The notes: generated by a model not told the origin, from the sequence alone. 37,326 nucleotides of DNA from Bacteroidales bacterium (GCA_028716265.1 JAQUQD010000026.1:1-37326), one strand, 5' to 3'. Shown: positions 23,055 to 32,231, numbered from the stretch's first letter. A program made the numbers and translations.

Positions 23055-24320
23055 ATGACGGAAGAGTTTTTACATTACCTCTGGCGGTTTCAGTTGCTTA
23101 ACGGCAGGCTGGTTTCCACGGCCGGCGAGGAAATCCTGGTCATCAGGCCGGGAGATCACAACACCGACGAAGGTCCTGATTTTTCAAATGCACGGATACG
23201 GATCGGATCCACGTTGTGGGCAGGTAATGTGGAAGTGCATGTCAGGTCGTCGGATTGGCAGCGACACGGGCACACAGAGAACATGCGTTATGACAACATC
23301 ATCCTTCACGTTGTGGGTGAGGACGACCAGCCCGTCAGCAGGCTGAGCCGCGAAGTCATTCCCACGTTATGCGTCCGTGAGAATATCGACCTGTCGCTGA
23401 TGGCTGTCTACGAGGAGTTGAAGCTGGCCCGGAGGTGGGTGCCATGTGAGAACCTGCTCCCGAAGGTGGACACGGTAAAGCAGCAGGGGATGCTCGACCG
23501 GATGATGGCGGAACGGATGCTGCGCAAGTCATCAGGGATCTCCCAGTTGCTGGAATCCAGTCAACACAGCTGGGAAGAGGTGACCTATATCCTGGTTGCA
23601 AGGAATTTTGGCGCCCGCGTCAATGCTCAGGTCTTTGAATGGCTTGCCCGATCATTACCCTACCGCATCATTCAGCGCTGCAGGGACCAGAAGTTACGGG
23701 TTGAGGCACTTCTTTTTGGCCAGGCAGGCATGCTTCATGATCATTTCGTTGACGAATACCCCCGGAAGCTCCGCCAGGAATATCAATTACTTCAGAAAAA
23801 ATACAGCCTGGTGCCCTTACATTATGACCTGTGGAATTTTTTACGTCTCCGGCCCTCCTCGTTCCCAACACTCCGGATAGCCCAGCTGGCTGATCTGCTC
23901 TGCCGTCAGAGTGGTCTGTTCAGTCGGTTCTTGTCAGCGGAAGACATCGGGGAGGTGTTCTCTCTTTTGGAATGCCAGGCATCAGATTACTGGGATACCC
24001 ATTATATTTTTGACCGTACGTCACGGAACAGAATAAAAAACCTTGGAACAGAAGCGATCGAGCTTGTGATCATCAATGCGGCCATTCCTCTTGTTTTTAC
24101 CTATGGTCACTACATCGGTCGTCAGGAGCTGAAGGACAGGTCGATGGATCTGCTCCGGCAACTGCCCGGTGAAAAAAATATCATGATGCATAAATGGGCC
24201 GAACTGGGAATGGCCGTTTCCGACGCATGGAATACGCAGGCACTGATCGAGCTCAAGGAAAATTATTGCGACAGGAAGAAATGTTTGCATTGCGTCATCG
24301 GCAACACGATCCTGTCCTGA
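23055..24320 (+). CDS. DUF2851 family protein (possible PD-(D/E)xK-like fold)
   Basis: 421 residues, a near-universal Bacteroidota family without a proven role. The first 110 residues hold the hallmark blocks DEGPDFSNARIRIG, WAGNVEVHVRSSDW and YDNIILHVV. The spacing of GPDF to VEVH resembles the PD-(D/E)xK nuclease core with His in place of the Lys, so a nuclease-like fold is possible (inference). The C-terminus carries a Cys cluster, YCDRKKCLHC, perhaps metal-binding. No signal peptide. Its stop codon overlaps the ATG of the next gene (TGATG), implying coupled translation with the helix-hairpin-helix protein. Confidence 0.87.
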   Translation: MTEEFLHYLWRFQLLNGRLVSTAGEEILVIRPGDHNTDEGPDFSNARIRIGSTLWAGNVEVHVRSSDWQRHGHTENMRYDNIILHVVGEDDQPVSRLSREVIPTLCVRENIDLSLMAVYEELKLARRWVPCENLLPKVDTVKQQGMLDRMMAERMLRKSSGISQLLESSQHSWEEVTYILVARNFGARVNAQVFEWLARSLPYRIIQRCRDQKLRVEALLFGQAGMLHDHFVDEYPRKLRQEYQLLQKKYSLVPLHYDLWNFLRLRPSSFPTLRIAQLADLLCRQSGLFSRFLSAEDIGEVFSLLECQASDYWDTHYIFDRTSRNRIKNLGTEAIELVIINAAIPLVFTYGHYIGRQELKDRSMDLLRQLPGEKNIMMHKWAELGMAVSDAWNTQALIELKENYCDRKKCLHCVIGNTILS

Positions 24321-25063
24321 TGTCTTTGTTTAGAACCAGACCAATGAGTTACAAGGATCCGATAAAAAACCACGTGACATTTTCAGTGAGGGAACAAAGG
24401 GGCATCTTCCTGCTTTCCGTCATCCTGATGCTGTTGATCCTTCTGAGGGTCGGGATGCCGTATCTTATGGCCAGGAGATCATACGATTTCTCTTCGTTTG
24501 AAAAACAGGCGCAACTGCTTGATGCCTTGATCACTGACAGCATTCCGGACGACAAGGCAGAGCGGCCTTCAAAAGAGTCCGGGCAGTTACGTTCTCCACG
24601 AAAGAAAATGATTTCAGGACCGGTCACGCCCGGCGCCAAGCAGGAAAGTACCGGCAAGCAGACCCGTATTGATCTGAATGCCGCGGATTCTCTTGCACTG
24701 GTCCGTCTGAGGGGGATTGGTCCAGTGCTCGCATCGCGCATCCTTAAATACAGGGAATCGTTGGGATGTTACACCGACGTGAACCAGTTGAAAGAGATCT
24801 ACGGGATCGATACTCTCATGCTCGGAGAGGTCATCCCGTTGCTGTACGTGGATGGTACAACCATCCGCCGGATGAACCTGAACACTGCCTCTTTCAAGGA
24901 ATTGCTGCGCCATCCTTACCTGGAGTATGACGATGTAAAGCGGATCGTTAACTACCGCGACAAACATCATCCCATTGATTCGCTGGATGTCTTGTTCAGT
25001 ATTGAAGGGCTGCCACCTGAGCTGGTCAGCCGGATCCTGCCCTATCTTACGACCGGATTATGA
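24320..25063 (+). CDS. Membrane-anchored helix-hairpin-helix protein (ComEA-like)
   Basis: 247 residues from ATG 24320, which overlaps the previous stop; ATG 24344 is a possible later start. One membrane helix (GIFLLSVILMLLILLRVGM, about 27-45) is followed by a low-complexity linker and two helix-hairpin-helix units: IDLNAADSLALVRLRGIGP with LASRILKYRE, and MNLNTASFKELLRHPYLEY with VKRIVNYRD. These bind DNA backbone in ComEA, the periplasmic receptor of natural transformation. Topology puts the HhH units outside the cytoplasm. A role in DNA uptake is plausible by family; coupling to DUF2851 hints at a shared DNA task. Confidence 0.83.
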   Translation: MSLFRTRPMSYKDPIKNHVTFSVREQRGIFLLSVILMLLILLRVGMPYLMARRSYDFSSFEKQAQLLDALITDSIPDDKAERPSKESGQLRSPRKKMISGPVTPGAKQESTGKQTRIDLNAADSLALVRLRGIGPVLASRILKYRESLGCYTDVNQLKEIYGIDTLMLGEVIPLLYVDGTTIRRMNLNTASFKELLRHPYLEYDDVKRIVNYRDKHHPIDSLDVLFSIEGLPPELVSRILPYLTTGL

Positions 25064-25155
25064 TCCAGAGTGGCCCACAGGCGTTTACCATTGTCAGGTG
25101 TTTGAATTCTTCGTTATCTTTACCCCCACGAATGATCCTTTACCAAGAGCATTGA

Positions 25156-26604
25156 ATGATGAGCAATGTAACGCGTGTCTTCAGAAAACTGCCTTCCACC
25201 TACTGGTGGGCCAATGTGATGGAATTGTTTGAACGCTGGGCCTGGTACGGTATGTTCATGGTACTGGCGCTCTACCTTACAGGATCCAAAGAAACAGGTG
25301 CCCTTGGATTTACGCAGGTCCAGAAAGGACTTCTAATGGGTACGGTAGTGATGAGCCTTTATTTTTTGCCAGTCATAACCGGTGCCCTTGCCGACAAGTT
25401 CGGGTTCAGGAAGGTGCTGATCGCTGCTTACCTGATCCTTACCACAGGCTATTACCTGATGGGCCAGTTCACTTCCTACACGATGATGTTCATCGTATTT
25501 TTTTATGTCGGGCTGGGGGCAGGCCTATTTAAGCCTGTCATACAGGCAACGGTGGCCAAGACCACCGATGCAGAAACCTCTTCCATCGGATTCGGGATCT
25601 TTTACATGATGGTGAACATTGGAGCTTTCCTCGGCCCGCTGGTTTCATCTGACCTTCGGCTCGCCAGCTGGAAATATGTATTCTACATGTCGGCCGGGGT
25701 GATCCTGATCAACCTGCTGATCGTCCTTTTTCTGTATAAAGAGCCCGCCAGGGAAAAGAACACTGACCCGCTGGGCAAATCATTGCTCCTCGTCATGAAA
25801 AATATCGGATCAGCCCTTTCGGATTTCAGGTTCGTCGTATTCCTTCTGATCATCATCGGATTCTGGTCGATGTACAACCAGCTTTTTTATACCCTGCCCG
25901 TATTCATCGAGCAATGGGTCGACACCACGATAGTCTACAAGGCGATTGCCTCCTTCTCACCGGGGCTGGCACAGGCTTTTGGGACGCCCATGGGCACCAT
26001 CGCGCCAGAGCGTCTGACGAACATGGATGCTTTCTATATCATCCTCTTTCAGATACTGGTCTCTTCCTTTGTCATGCGGTTCAGGCCACTCAACGCGATG
26101 ATGGGTGGGATCCTGGTGTGTTCCATCGGCATTGGCCTTTGGTTCATCACTCAGAACGGCCTCTATCTGTTTATTTCCCTTTTGATCTTTGGTCTGGGTG
26201 AGATGGCCAGTTCCCCGAAGATATCGGAATACATCGGGCGGATAGCGCCGAAGGATAAAGTGGCGCTTTACATGGGCTGTTCGTTCATTCCCCTGGCGGG
26301 AGGCAATTTCATCGCCGGATTGCTGTCCGGCGGCGTCTATACAGCCATGTCGGATAAGATCAACCTTCTGAAGACAGAGGTGGCGGCACGGGGGCTGACC
26401 ATACCTGATATTTCCGATTCCTTCACACAGAATGATTACCTGAATCGGGCATCAGAGCTGATAGGGATGGATCAGTACACCCTGACGAACTACCTCTGGA
26501 ACACCTACCATCCTTCCCGGATATGGATGGTCTTCTCCGGCATCGGCGTGGCAACGGCAGTGACTCTTTTCCTGTATGACCGGCTGTGGCTGAGGAAGAA
26601 ATAA
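25156..26604 (+). CDS. Proton-dependent oligopeptide transporter (POT/PTR2)
   Basis: 482 residues (or 481 from the second Met) with about 12-14 membrane helices. The first helix has the POT proton-coupling motif ExxER in NVMELFERWAWYGM, although the usual following F-x-YYG is WAWYG. LADKFGFRKVLI is the loop 2-3 motif and GFGIFYMMVNIGAFLGPL the helix 5 motif. By family it imports di- and tripeptides with protons through the inner membrane. It stands alone, 93 bp after the HhH gene, and ends 11 bp from the convergent rhomboid gene. Confidence 0.9.
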   Translation: MMSNVTRVFRKLPSTYWWANVMELFERWAWYGMFMVLALYLTGSKETGALGFTQVQKGLLMGTVVMSLYFLPVITGALADKFGFRKVLIAAYLILTTGYYLMGQFTSYTMMFIVFFYVGLGAGLFKPVIQATVAKTTDAETSSIGFGIFYMMVNIGAFLGPLVSSDLRLASWKYVFYMSAGVILINLLIVLFLYKEPAREKNTDPLGKSLLLVMKNIGSALSDFRFVVFLLIIIGFWSMYNQLFYTLPVFIEQWVDTTIVYKAIASFSPGLAQAFGTPMGTIAPERLTNMDAFYIILFQILVSSFVMRFRPLNAMMGGILVCSIGIGLWFITQNGLYLFISLLIFGLGEMASSPKISEYIGRIAPKDKVALYMGCSFIPLAGGNFIAGLLSGGVYTAMSDKINLLKTEVAARGLTIPDISDSFTQNDYLNRASELIGMDQYTLTNYLWNTYHPSRIWMVFSGIGVATAVTLFLYDRLWLRKK

Positions 26605-26615
26605 CTACCGGAACA

Positions 26616-27317
26616 TCATTCTTTATACGTATATTTTATCCTGAATCCCGGAGGTTCGGTGCTGTCCGGGTTGTTTTTATCCCTCTCCCCATCCTTATTT
26701 TCTTCTTCTTCCTCTTCTTCTTCCAGTTCCCATTCATATATTTTTCTCTGCGGGCCCAGCTTTCGGAAATAGATGGCCAGGATGAGGCCTGCGACCATCC
26801 CCAGAAGGTGGGACTCCCATGAAATTTTCTTTTCGGGGATGAAATTGGGGAATATACCCCAGACCATACTGCCATAGAGAAAAACGATCAGCAGCGACAG
26901 GGCCATCAATTTCCCGTCGCGGCGTATCATTCCGCTGAAGAACAGGAAGGAAGCCAGCCCGTAGATCAGCCCGCTGGCTCCGATGTGATAGGCATCGCGT
27001 GCGCCGAACCACACCCAGATACCCGGTACAAGGTACAACAGGACAATCACTTTCCAGGCAATTTCGCGGTAAAAATGAACGATGGCCGTACCCAGGACAA
27101 GAAGCGGTATGGTGTTGGCTGCCAGGTGTCTGACGTCACCGTGGATCAGCGGGGAGAGCAGGATTCCCGGAAGTCCTTCGGGCCGGCGGGGGTATATGCC
27201 CAGGAAGCCAAGATCGATCTGAAAAATCAACTCGGCTCCCTTGATCATCCATAAGGTAATGACAAAAAGCAGCGGGATGATGATACTATGGAGCAGTCTT
27301 TGGCGTTCGATGCTCAT
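26616..27317 (-). CDS. Rhomboid family intramembrane serine protease
   Basis: 233 residues from ATG 27317; upstream in-frame starts are only TTG. Six membrane helices carry the rhomboid parts: HGDVRHLAANTI with His64 and Asn68 (oxyanion), catalytic Ser115 in HIGASGLIYG, and His170 in WESHLLGMVAG. By family it cuts membrane proteins inside the bilayer. After the last helix is a highly acidic tail (WELEEEEEEEENKDG, about 202-216) of unknown role, encoded by a run of gaa/gag codons. It is divergent from the S41 protease gene. Confidence 0.9.
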   Translation of the reverse strand: MSIERQRLLHSIIIPLLFVITLWMIKGAELIFQIDLGFLGIYPRRPEGLPGILLSPLIHGDVRHLAANTIPLLVLGTAIVHFYREIAWKVIVLLYLVPGIWVWFGARDAYHIGASGLIYGLASFLFFSGMIRRDGKLMALSLLIVFLYGSMVWGIFPNFIPEKKISWESHLLGMVAGLILAIYFRKLGPQRKIYEWELEEEEEEEENKDGERDKNNPDSTEPPGFRIKYTYKE

Positions 27318-27376
27318 GTTAAAGTATGTTAAAACCAACCTTCTCCGAAATCAAAAATAGTTTAATTTGTTTTAAG

Positions 27377-27403
27377 TTTGTGGTTCTACAAGTCTTAATT
27401 TTG
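27377..27403 (+). promoter_or_regulatory. Promoter of the S41 protease gene
   Basis: TAATTTTG (27396-27403) matches TAnnTTTG. A TTTG at 27377-27380 lies 15 nt upstream, closer than the usual spacing; another at 27366-27369 is farther. The ATG is 28 bp after the box. Confidence 0.5.
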
Positions 27404-27431
27404 TAATCGATAAACCAGAAATCAGCTCATC

Positions 27432-29057
27432 ATGCGCTCAGTTTTAAAAAAAATAAACTTCTTATCGGGGCTTCCGGCAGTTCATATAGTGCTTATTATC
27501 ATGATCCCTTTTTTTGTATATGCGCAGGCGGTTGATCCCAGGGAGACCATCCAGAAATTTTCTGCCACCATGCAGATCATTGATTATTTCTATGTGGACA
27601 CTGTTGACCAGCCTGAACTTGTTGAGACGGCGATCATTGAAATGCTGAAGGAGCTGGATCCCCATTCCGTTTATATTTCAAAGGAGGATGTCAAAAAAGC
27701 GGACGAGCCTCTTGTCGGTAAATTTGAAGGAATTGGAATACAGTTTCAGATTTTCAAGGATACCATCCTGGTGATCGCTCCTGTTCCCGGGGGGCCATCG
27801 GAGAAGCTGGGGATCATGGCGGGCGACAAGATCGTAAAGATCAACGGGGAAGATGCGACCGGTAAAGAAGTGACCAACGAGTATGTTCAGAGCAAACTGA
27901 GAGGAGAAAAGGGGACCCGGGTGGATGTATCCATATTCCGTAAAGGTAAATCTGAATTGCTTGATTTTACAATCATCCGGGACCAGATTCCTGTCAACAG
28001 CCTGGATGCCGCTTTCATGGCTTCACCGGAAATCGGGTATATCAAGCTTAATCGTTTTTCAAAGACCACCATGGTTGAATTTTATAAGGCTATGGACACA
28101 TTAAGGAACCAGGGGATGAGCAAGCTTATCCTGGATCTGCGGTATAATTCGGGAGGTTATCTGGAAACAGCGCACGATCTGGCGGATGAGTTCCTTGGCA
28201 AGGGAAAGATGATTGTGTATACGGAAGGAATAAAAAGCCCCAAAACTGATTTCATTGCCACTGAGAAGGGAGTTTTTGAGAAGGGACAGCTGATCGTTCT
28301 GATCAATGAAGGATCCGCATCGGCCAGTGAGATCGTCGCTGGTGCCGTACAGGATTGGGACAGGGGCATCATTGTCGGCCGTCGCTCTTTTGGCAAAGGG
28401 CTCGTTCAAAAACCGTTCCGCCTACCGGATGAATCCGTCATTCGCCTTACAACAGCCAAGTATTTTACACCCACGGGACGCTGTATCCAGAAACCATATG
28501 AAGGTGGTCTTGAAGAATATCAGAAGGATTTCCAGCGTCGTATCGAAAATGGAGAGCTAATCCACGCTGATAGCATCCATTTTCCTGACTCACTGAAATA
28601 TTACACACCCGCAAACCGGATCGTCTACGGAGGTGGAGGAATTATGCCGGATGTTTTTATACCTTTCGATTCAACCGTCTATTCTGATTACTACACAGAC
28701 CTGAGACGCAATAACCTGTTCAACATTTTCACGCTCCAATACCTGGATGACCATAGAACAGAATTACAGAGGTCCTATAAAACCATTAAGGACTTTAATC
28801 TTAATTTCGTTAAGGATGAGAAATTCCTGAAATCATTTACTGATTATGCTGAAAGAGAAAATGTTAAATATGATCAAAAGGGGTACGAGAATTCTGAGGA
28901 TCAGATTTTTTATGCCCTTAAAGCACTTATTGCACGAAATTTGTTTGATTACAGCGCCTATTTTGAAGTGATCAGCGTCATTGATGATGACTTCTTGGAG
29001 GCAGTAAAGATACTGGAAGATGGAACGATGTTCAAAAAATTAAGCATCAATTATTAG
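27432..29057 (+). CDS. S41 family C-terminal processing protease
   Basis: 541 residues. N-terminal signal or anchor (VHIVLIIMIPFFVYAQ), PDZ domain (about 90-180, FEGIGIQFQ … GDKIVKINGEDA), then the S41 protease core with catalytic Ser297 in GSASASEIVAG and Lys322 in SFGKGLVQ. By family it trims C-termini of exported proteins in the periplasm. The C-terminal 130 residues are the helical extension usual in Bacteroidota members. Single gene with its own promoter. Confidence 0.93.
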   Translation: MRSVLKKINFLSGLPAVHIVLIIMIPFFVYAQAVDPRETIQKFSATMQIIDYFYVDTVDQPELVETAIIEMLKELDPHSVYISKEDVKKADEPLVGKFEGIGIQFQIFKDTILVIAPVPGGPSEKLGIMAGDKIVKINGEDATGKEVTNEYVQSKLRGEKGTRVDVSIFRKGKSELLDFTIIRDQIPVNSLDAAFMASPEIGYIKLNRFSKTTMVEFYKAMDTLRNQGMSKLILDLRYNSGGYLETAHDLADEFLGKGKMIVYTEGIKSPKTDFIATEKGVFEKGQLIVLINEGSASASEIVAGAVQDWDRGIIVGRRSFGKGLVQKPFRLPDESVIRLTTAKYFTPTGRCIQKPYEGGLEEYQKDFQRRIENGELIHADSIHFPDSLKYYTPANRIVYGGGGIMPDVFIPFDSTVYSDYYTDLRRNNLFNIFTLQYLDDHRTELQRSYKTIKDFNLNFVKDEKFLKSFTDYAERENVKYDQKGYENSEDQIFYALKALIARNLFDYSAYFEVISVIDDDFLEAVKILEDGTMFKKLSINY

Positions 29058-29076
29058 AATCTTCGTTGTGAATTTA

Positions 29077-29084
29077 TATATTTG
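29077..29084 (+). promoter_or_regulatory. Bacteroidota -7 box, DUF1573 gene
   Basis: TATATTTG, an exact TAnnTTTG, 43 bp before the ATG at 29128. It overlaps the first copy of an 18-bp direct repeat (29080-29097). Confidence 0.5.
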
Positions 29085-29127
29085 CCAGGTTTTTTTAGTG
29101 GAACAATAACATTTAAATCCAATAAAA

Positions 29128-29595
29128 ATGAAAAAAGTAGTTCTTACAAGTGTACTTCTTTTCTTGATGATCTTTGGTGTTCGTGCACAAAACGTGGTTG
29201 CTTCGGCTGTCGTTGATACTGCCAGCGTGCCGGAAATTTCTTTCGACAAACTTGTCCATGATTACGGAACGATCGAACTCAACGGTAACGGTAATTGCCA
29301 GTTCACATTCACCAATACGGGGAAGGAGCCCCTGGTGCTTACCAATGTCAGATCCTCCTGTGGTTGTACAGTACCTTCCTGGCCTAAGGAACCGATCCTT
29401 CCCGGAAAGAGCGGAGTCATAGATGTGAAATATAACACCAGCCGGGCGGGAGTCATTAACAAAAGTGTAGTCGTCACATCCAATGCGAAAACTGCCACCG
29501 TGACGCTGCAGATCAAGGGTGAAGTGAAAGCTCCTCCAAAGCAGATGATTCCTGAAAAGAATGTTGACCAGGGGTCCACCCCTTCGTCCAAATAA
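29128..29595 (+). CDS. Secreted DUF1573 domain protein
   Basis: 155 residues. A signal peptide (MKKVVLTSVLLFLMIFGVRAQ) precedes one Ig-like DUF1573 domain: FDKLVHDYGTIELNGNGNCQ, FTNTGKEPLVLTNVRSSCGC, YNTSRAGVINKSVVV. The paired Cys in SSCGCTVP are conserved in the family. Its molecular role is not known; ASH-like Ig folds of this type serve as binding modules on exported proteins. The tail (PPKQMIPEKNVDQGSTPSSK) is flexible. Own promoter and strong terminator. Confidence 0.87.
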   Translation: MKKVVLTSVLLFLMIFGVRAQNVVASAVVDTASVPEISFDKLVHDYGTIELNGNGNCQFTFTNTGKEPLVLTNVRSSCGCTVPSWPKEPILPGKSGVIDVKYNTSRAGVINKSVVVTSNAKTATVTLQIKGEVKAPPKQMIPEKNVDQGSTPSSK

Positions 29596-29619
29596 ACTCT
29601 TATAACGGGTAATAAAAAG

Positions 29620-29648
29620 CCTGGCAGCGACATTTGCCAGGTTTTTTT
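29620..29648 (+). terminator. Rho-independent terminator after DUF1573 gene
   Basis: Perfect 7-bp stem CCTGGCA (29620-29626) / TGCCAGG (29635-29641), 8-nt loop, followed by seven T at 29642-29648. It lies 25 bp after the stop codon. Confidence 0.85.
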
Positions 29649-29696
29649 ATTTCCTTTCTAAATAACGATTCTTATATTACGCGTATTAGATATTTT

Positions 29697-29704
29697 TACC
29701 TTTG
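29697..29704 (+). promoter_or_regulatory. Bacteroidota -7 box, aminotransferase gene
   Basis: TACCTTTG, an exact TAnnTTTG, 25 bp before ATG 29730. It shows that the in-frame ATG at 29634 lies upstream of the promoter and is not the start. Confidence 0.6.
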
Positions 29705-29729
29705 CCAGAGAACCACTAATTGTATTGTA

Positions 29730-30926
29730 ATGCCATCAGTTTCGACAAAAGGGCGGAGCATGCCGGCCTCGCCGATCCGAAAATTAGTACCTTATTCCGA
29801 CAAGGCCAAGAAAAGAGGGATTCGCGTATACCACCTGAACATTGGCCAGCCGGATATTGAAACCCCTGACATTGCGATGGACGCAGTCAGGAACTTCAAG
29901 CCCAGGGTTGTTGAATACAGTCATTCAGCGGGGATTTTATCGTACAGGGAAAAACTGACCACTTATTATAAAAAATATGACATACACATCACGCCCGAAG
30001 AGATCCTGACCTGCACCGGTGGCTCTGAAGCCATATTGTTTGCGATGGGATCCTGTATGGACGTAGGCGATGAGGTCATCATCCCCGAGCCTTTCTATGC
30101 CAACTACAACGGTTTTGCCATCAATGCCGATGTTGTTGTCAGGCCGATCCCTTCCGTGATCGACAACGGATTCTCCCTGCCGCCTATTGCGGAGTTCGAG
30201 AAGGCGATCACGCCGAAGACGAAAGCCATTATGATCTGCAATCCGAACAATCCAACCGGGTATTTATATTCCAGGGAAGAGCTGGAGACGTTACGGGATA
30301 TCGTCCTGAAGCATGATCTTTTCCTTTTCTCCGACGAGGTATACCGTGAATTTTGCTATGACGGTGCCGTCCATGCTTCGGTCATGCACCTGAAGGGACT
30401 GGATCAGAACATCGTGCTGCTTGATTCCGTTTCGAAGCGTTACAGTGCCTGCGGAATAAGGATCGGTGCGCTGATATCGAAAAACAAGGAAGTAATGCAG
30501 ACGGCACTGAAATTTGCCCAGGCGCGGCTGAGCCCTCCCACTTTCGGCCAGGTGGCTGCTGAAGCAGCCATTGATGTTCCGGAGTCCTACTTTCAGGGAG
30601 TGCTTAAAGAGTATACTTCCAGAAGGGATGTGGTGGTGGATTCCATCAACCGGATGCCCGGAGCATTCTGTCCGGTGCCCAAGGGTGCCTTTTATGCGGT
30701 TGCCCGGCTACCCATCGACGATTCGGACAAATTCTGCCAGTGGCTTCTGGAAGAGTTCAATCACGAAGGAAAGACCGTCATGCTGGCTCCAGCGACTGGA
30801 TTCTATGCCACCAAAGGGAGGGGCCTCGACGAGGTCAGGATCAGTTATGTGCTGAAGGTGGAGGACCTTCGGTCGGCGATGAAGTGCCTGGAAGAGGCTT
30901 TAAACGTATACCCGGGAAGAAGATAG
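29730..30926 (+). CDS. PLP-dependent aminotransferase, class I/II
   Basis: 398 residues from ATG 29730. Fold type I landmarks: NIGQPDIETP (37-46), CTGGSEAI, CNPNNPTG (170-177), FSDEVYREF with the pyridine-ring Asp, and the Schiff-base Lys236 in SVSKRYSACGIRIG. It belongs to the aspartate/aromatic aminotransferase group. By family it moves an amino group between an amino acid and 2-oxoglutarate; the exact substrate is not readable. It precedes an MFS transporter by about 90 bp with no terminator between, so co-transcription is possible. Confidence 0.9.
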   Translation: MPSVSTKGRSMPASPIRKLVPYSDKAKKRGIRVYHLNIGQPDIETPDIAMDAVRNFKPRVVEYSHSAGILSYREKLTTYYKKYDIHITPEEILTCTGGSEAILFAMGSCMDVGDEVIIPEPFYANYNGFAINADVVVRPIPSVIDNGFSLPPIAEFEKAITPKTKAIMICNPNNPTGYLYSREELETLRDIVLKHDLFLFSDEVYREFCYDGAVHASVMHLKGLDQNIVLLDSVSKRYSACGIRIGALISKNKEVMQTALKFAQARLSPPTFGQVAAEAAIDVPESYFQGVLKEYTSRRDVVVDSINRMPGAFCPVPKGAFYAVARLPIDDSDKFCQWLLEEFNHEGKTVMLAPATGFYATKGRGLDEVRISYVLKVEDLRSAMKCLEEALNVYPGRR

Positions 30927-31013
30927 GGAAATCTCAAAAATTAAAATAGTATTTCTGCACCGCTCCTCAACGAGTCCACCACCATCACCCGGCAGCATTA
31001 CAAGATCCTGATC

Positions 31014-32231
31014 ATGAGCTGGGCTGGGTGGGTCTTCGACTTTTATGACCTGATCCTTTTCACGTTCCTTTTGATCCCCATATCCCAGGAATATGGCTTC
31101 AGCGACCTGCAGATGTCGTATGTCCTGGGATCCACGCTGGCTGCCACGGCTATCGGCGGCGTGATTTTCGGGATGCTTTCCGATCGTTTCGGACGAAAGG
31201 CTGTGCTCCAATGGACGATCCTTACCTACAGCATCGGAACCTTTTTTTCCGGCCTTGCAGGGAATTTCTGGTTTCTGATGGTTTTCAGGGTGATCACCGG
31301 TTTGGGCGTCGGTGGAGAGTGGGCCACAGGGCAGACGTTTGTTGGGGAGACATTTCCGGCAAAGGTTCGCGGTCGGTATTGCGCCTATATGCAGACCGGA
31401 GCGCCCCTGGGCATTGCCCTTGCCTCTGTGGTAGGCGGCCTTTTATCGCCTGTCATCGGCTGGAGAGTCTGTTTTTTCATTTCCATCGTCCCCGCCCTGA
31501 TGGTGGTATATATCCGCAAAAGCCTCCCGGAATCCGATCTGTGGCTACAAAGGAAAGCGATGCAGAAACAGGAAGCCGGATCAGGCGAACGTATCCAGCC
31601 TGTTTCTCAAAACAAGTTCATCGCCCTGTTTTCCAGGCCATACCGCAAGTATTTTTTGCTGGCGCTGGTGCTGGCCATCTTTGACATGTCGGCCTACTGG
31701 CTCACCTATTCCTGGATGCCGGGCTACCTGCACAACGAGCGCAGTTTCACCCTGACAAAATCTGCACTCTGGATACTGGTGACACAGACCGGAGGATTCC
31801 TGGGATATTTCTTTTTTGGATATATGGCGGATCGACTTGGCAGAAGGCCAGCTTATACCATCTATTCATGCATCATGGCCGTTGGCCTGCTGATGATTAC
31901 CGTTTTCTGGGATCATGTCGTGATGTATCCTCTGATCATCTTAAGTTTTATGTTCCTGGTAGGATTCGGGACCGGGATGTTTGGTGGATACGGATCGTTG
32001 TTCTCGGAGCTTTTCCCCACTTCCATCCGGAGTACGGCCATGGGATCGGCATTCAATCTGGCCAGGGGCATCCAGTTCTTTACTCCTGTAGCCATCTCAC
32101 TGATCGCCACGCGTTATGGACTGGGGGGAGGGATTTCCCTGGCCGTTGTGTTTGCCTTGCTCACCGGAATCTGGGTATGGACTTTTCCGGAAACAAAAGG
32201 CAGGAAATTATACGCCGACGGATTCGGCTAA
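31014..32231 (+). CDS. MFS transporter (sugar-acid/aromatic-acid symporter type)
   Basis: 405 residues from the first ATG, with 12 predicted helices. Typical marks are WVFDFYDLILFTFLLIP in helix 1, MLSDRFGRKAVLQ (the RxGRK loop) and GEWATGQTFVGETFP, then ADRLGRRPAY in the second half. Such members carry organic acids or sialate with protons. The reading frame is open upstream to a stop at 30942, and translated it gives STTITRQHYKILI just before Met, the kind of residues that normally precede helix 1 in this family. No ATG/GTG/TTG codon is in that stretch, so the true start may be a rare codon (ATT at 30951) or the N-terminus may be shortened. Confidence 0.83.
   Translation: MSWAGWVFDFYDLILFTFLLIPISQEYGFSDLQMSYVLGSTLAATAIGGVIFGMLSDRFGRKAVLQWTILTYSIGTFFSGLAGNFWFLMVFRVITGLGVGGEWATGQTFVGETFPAKVRGRYCAYMQTGAPLGIALASVVGGLLSPVIGWRVCFFISIVPALMVVYIRKSLPESDLWLQRKAMQKQEAGSGERIQPVSQNKFIALFSRPYRKYFLLALVLAIFDMSAYWLTYSWMPGYLHNERSFTLTKSALWILVTQTGGFLGYFFFGYMADRLGRRPAYTIYSCIMAVGLLMITVFWDHVVMYPLIILSFMFLVGFGTGMFGGYGSLFSELFPTSIRSTAMGSAFNLARGIQFFTPVAISLIATRYGLGGGISLAVVFALLTGIWVWTFPETKGRKLYADGFG

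Noticed and set aside
29634..29729. Longer start of the aminotransferase
   Set aside because: The added 32 codons begin inside the preceding terminator and run through the gene's own promoter box.
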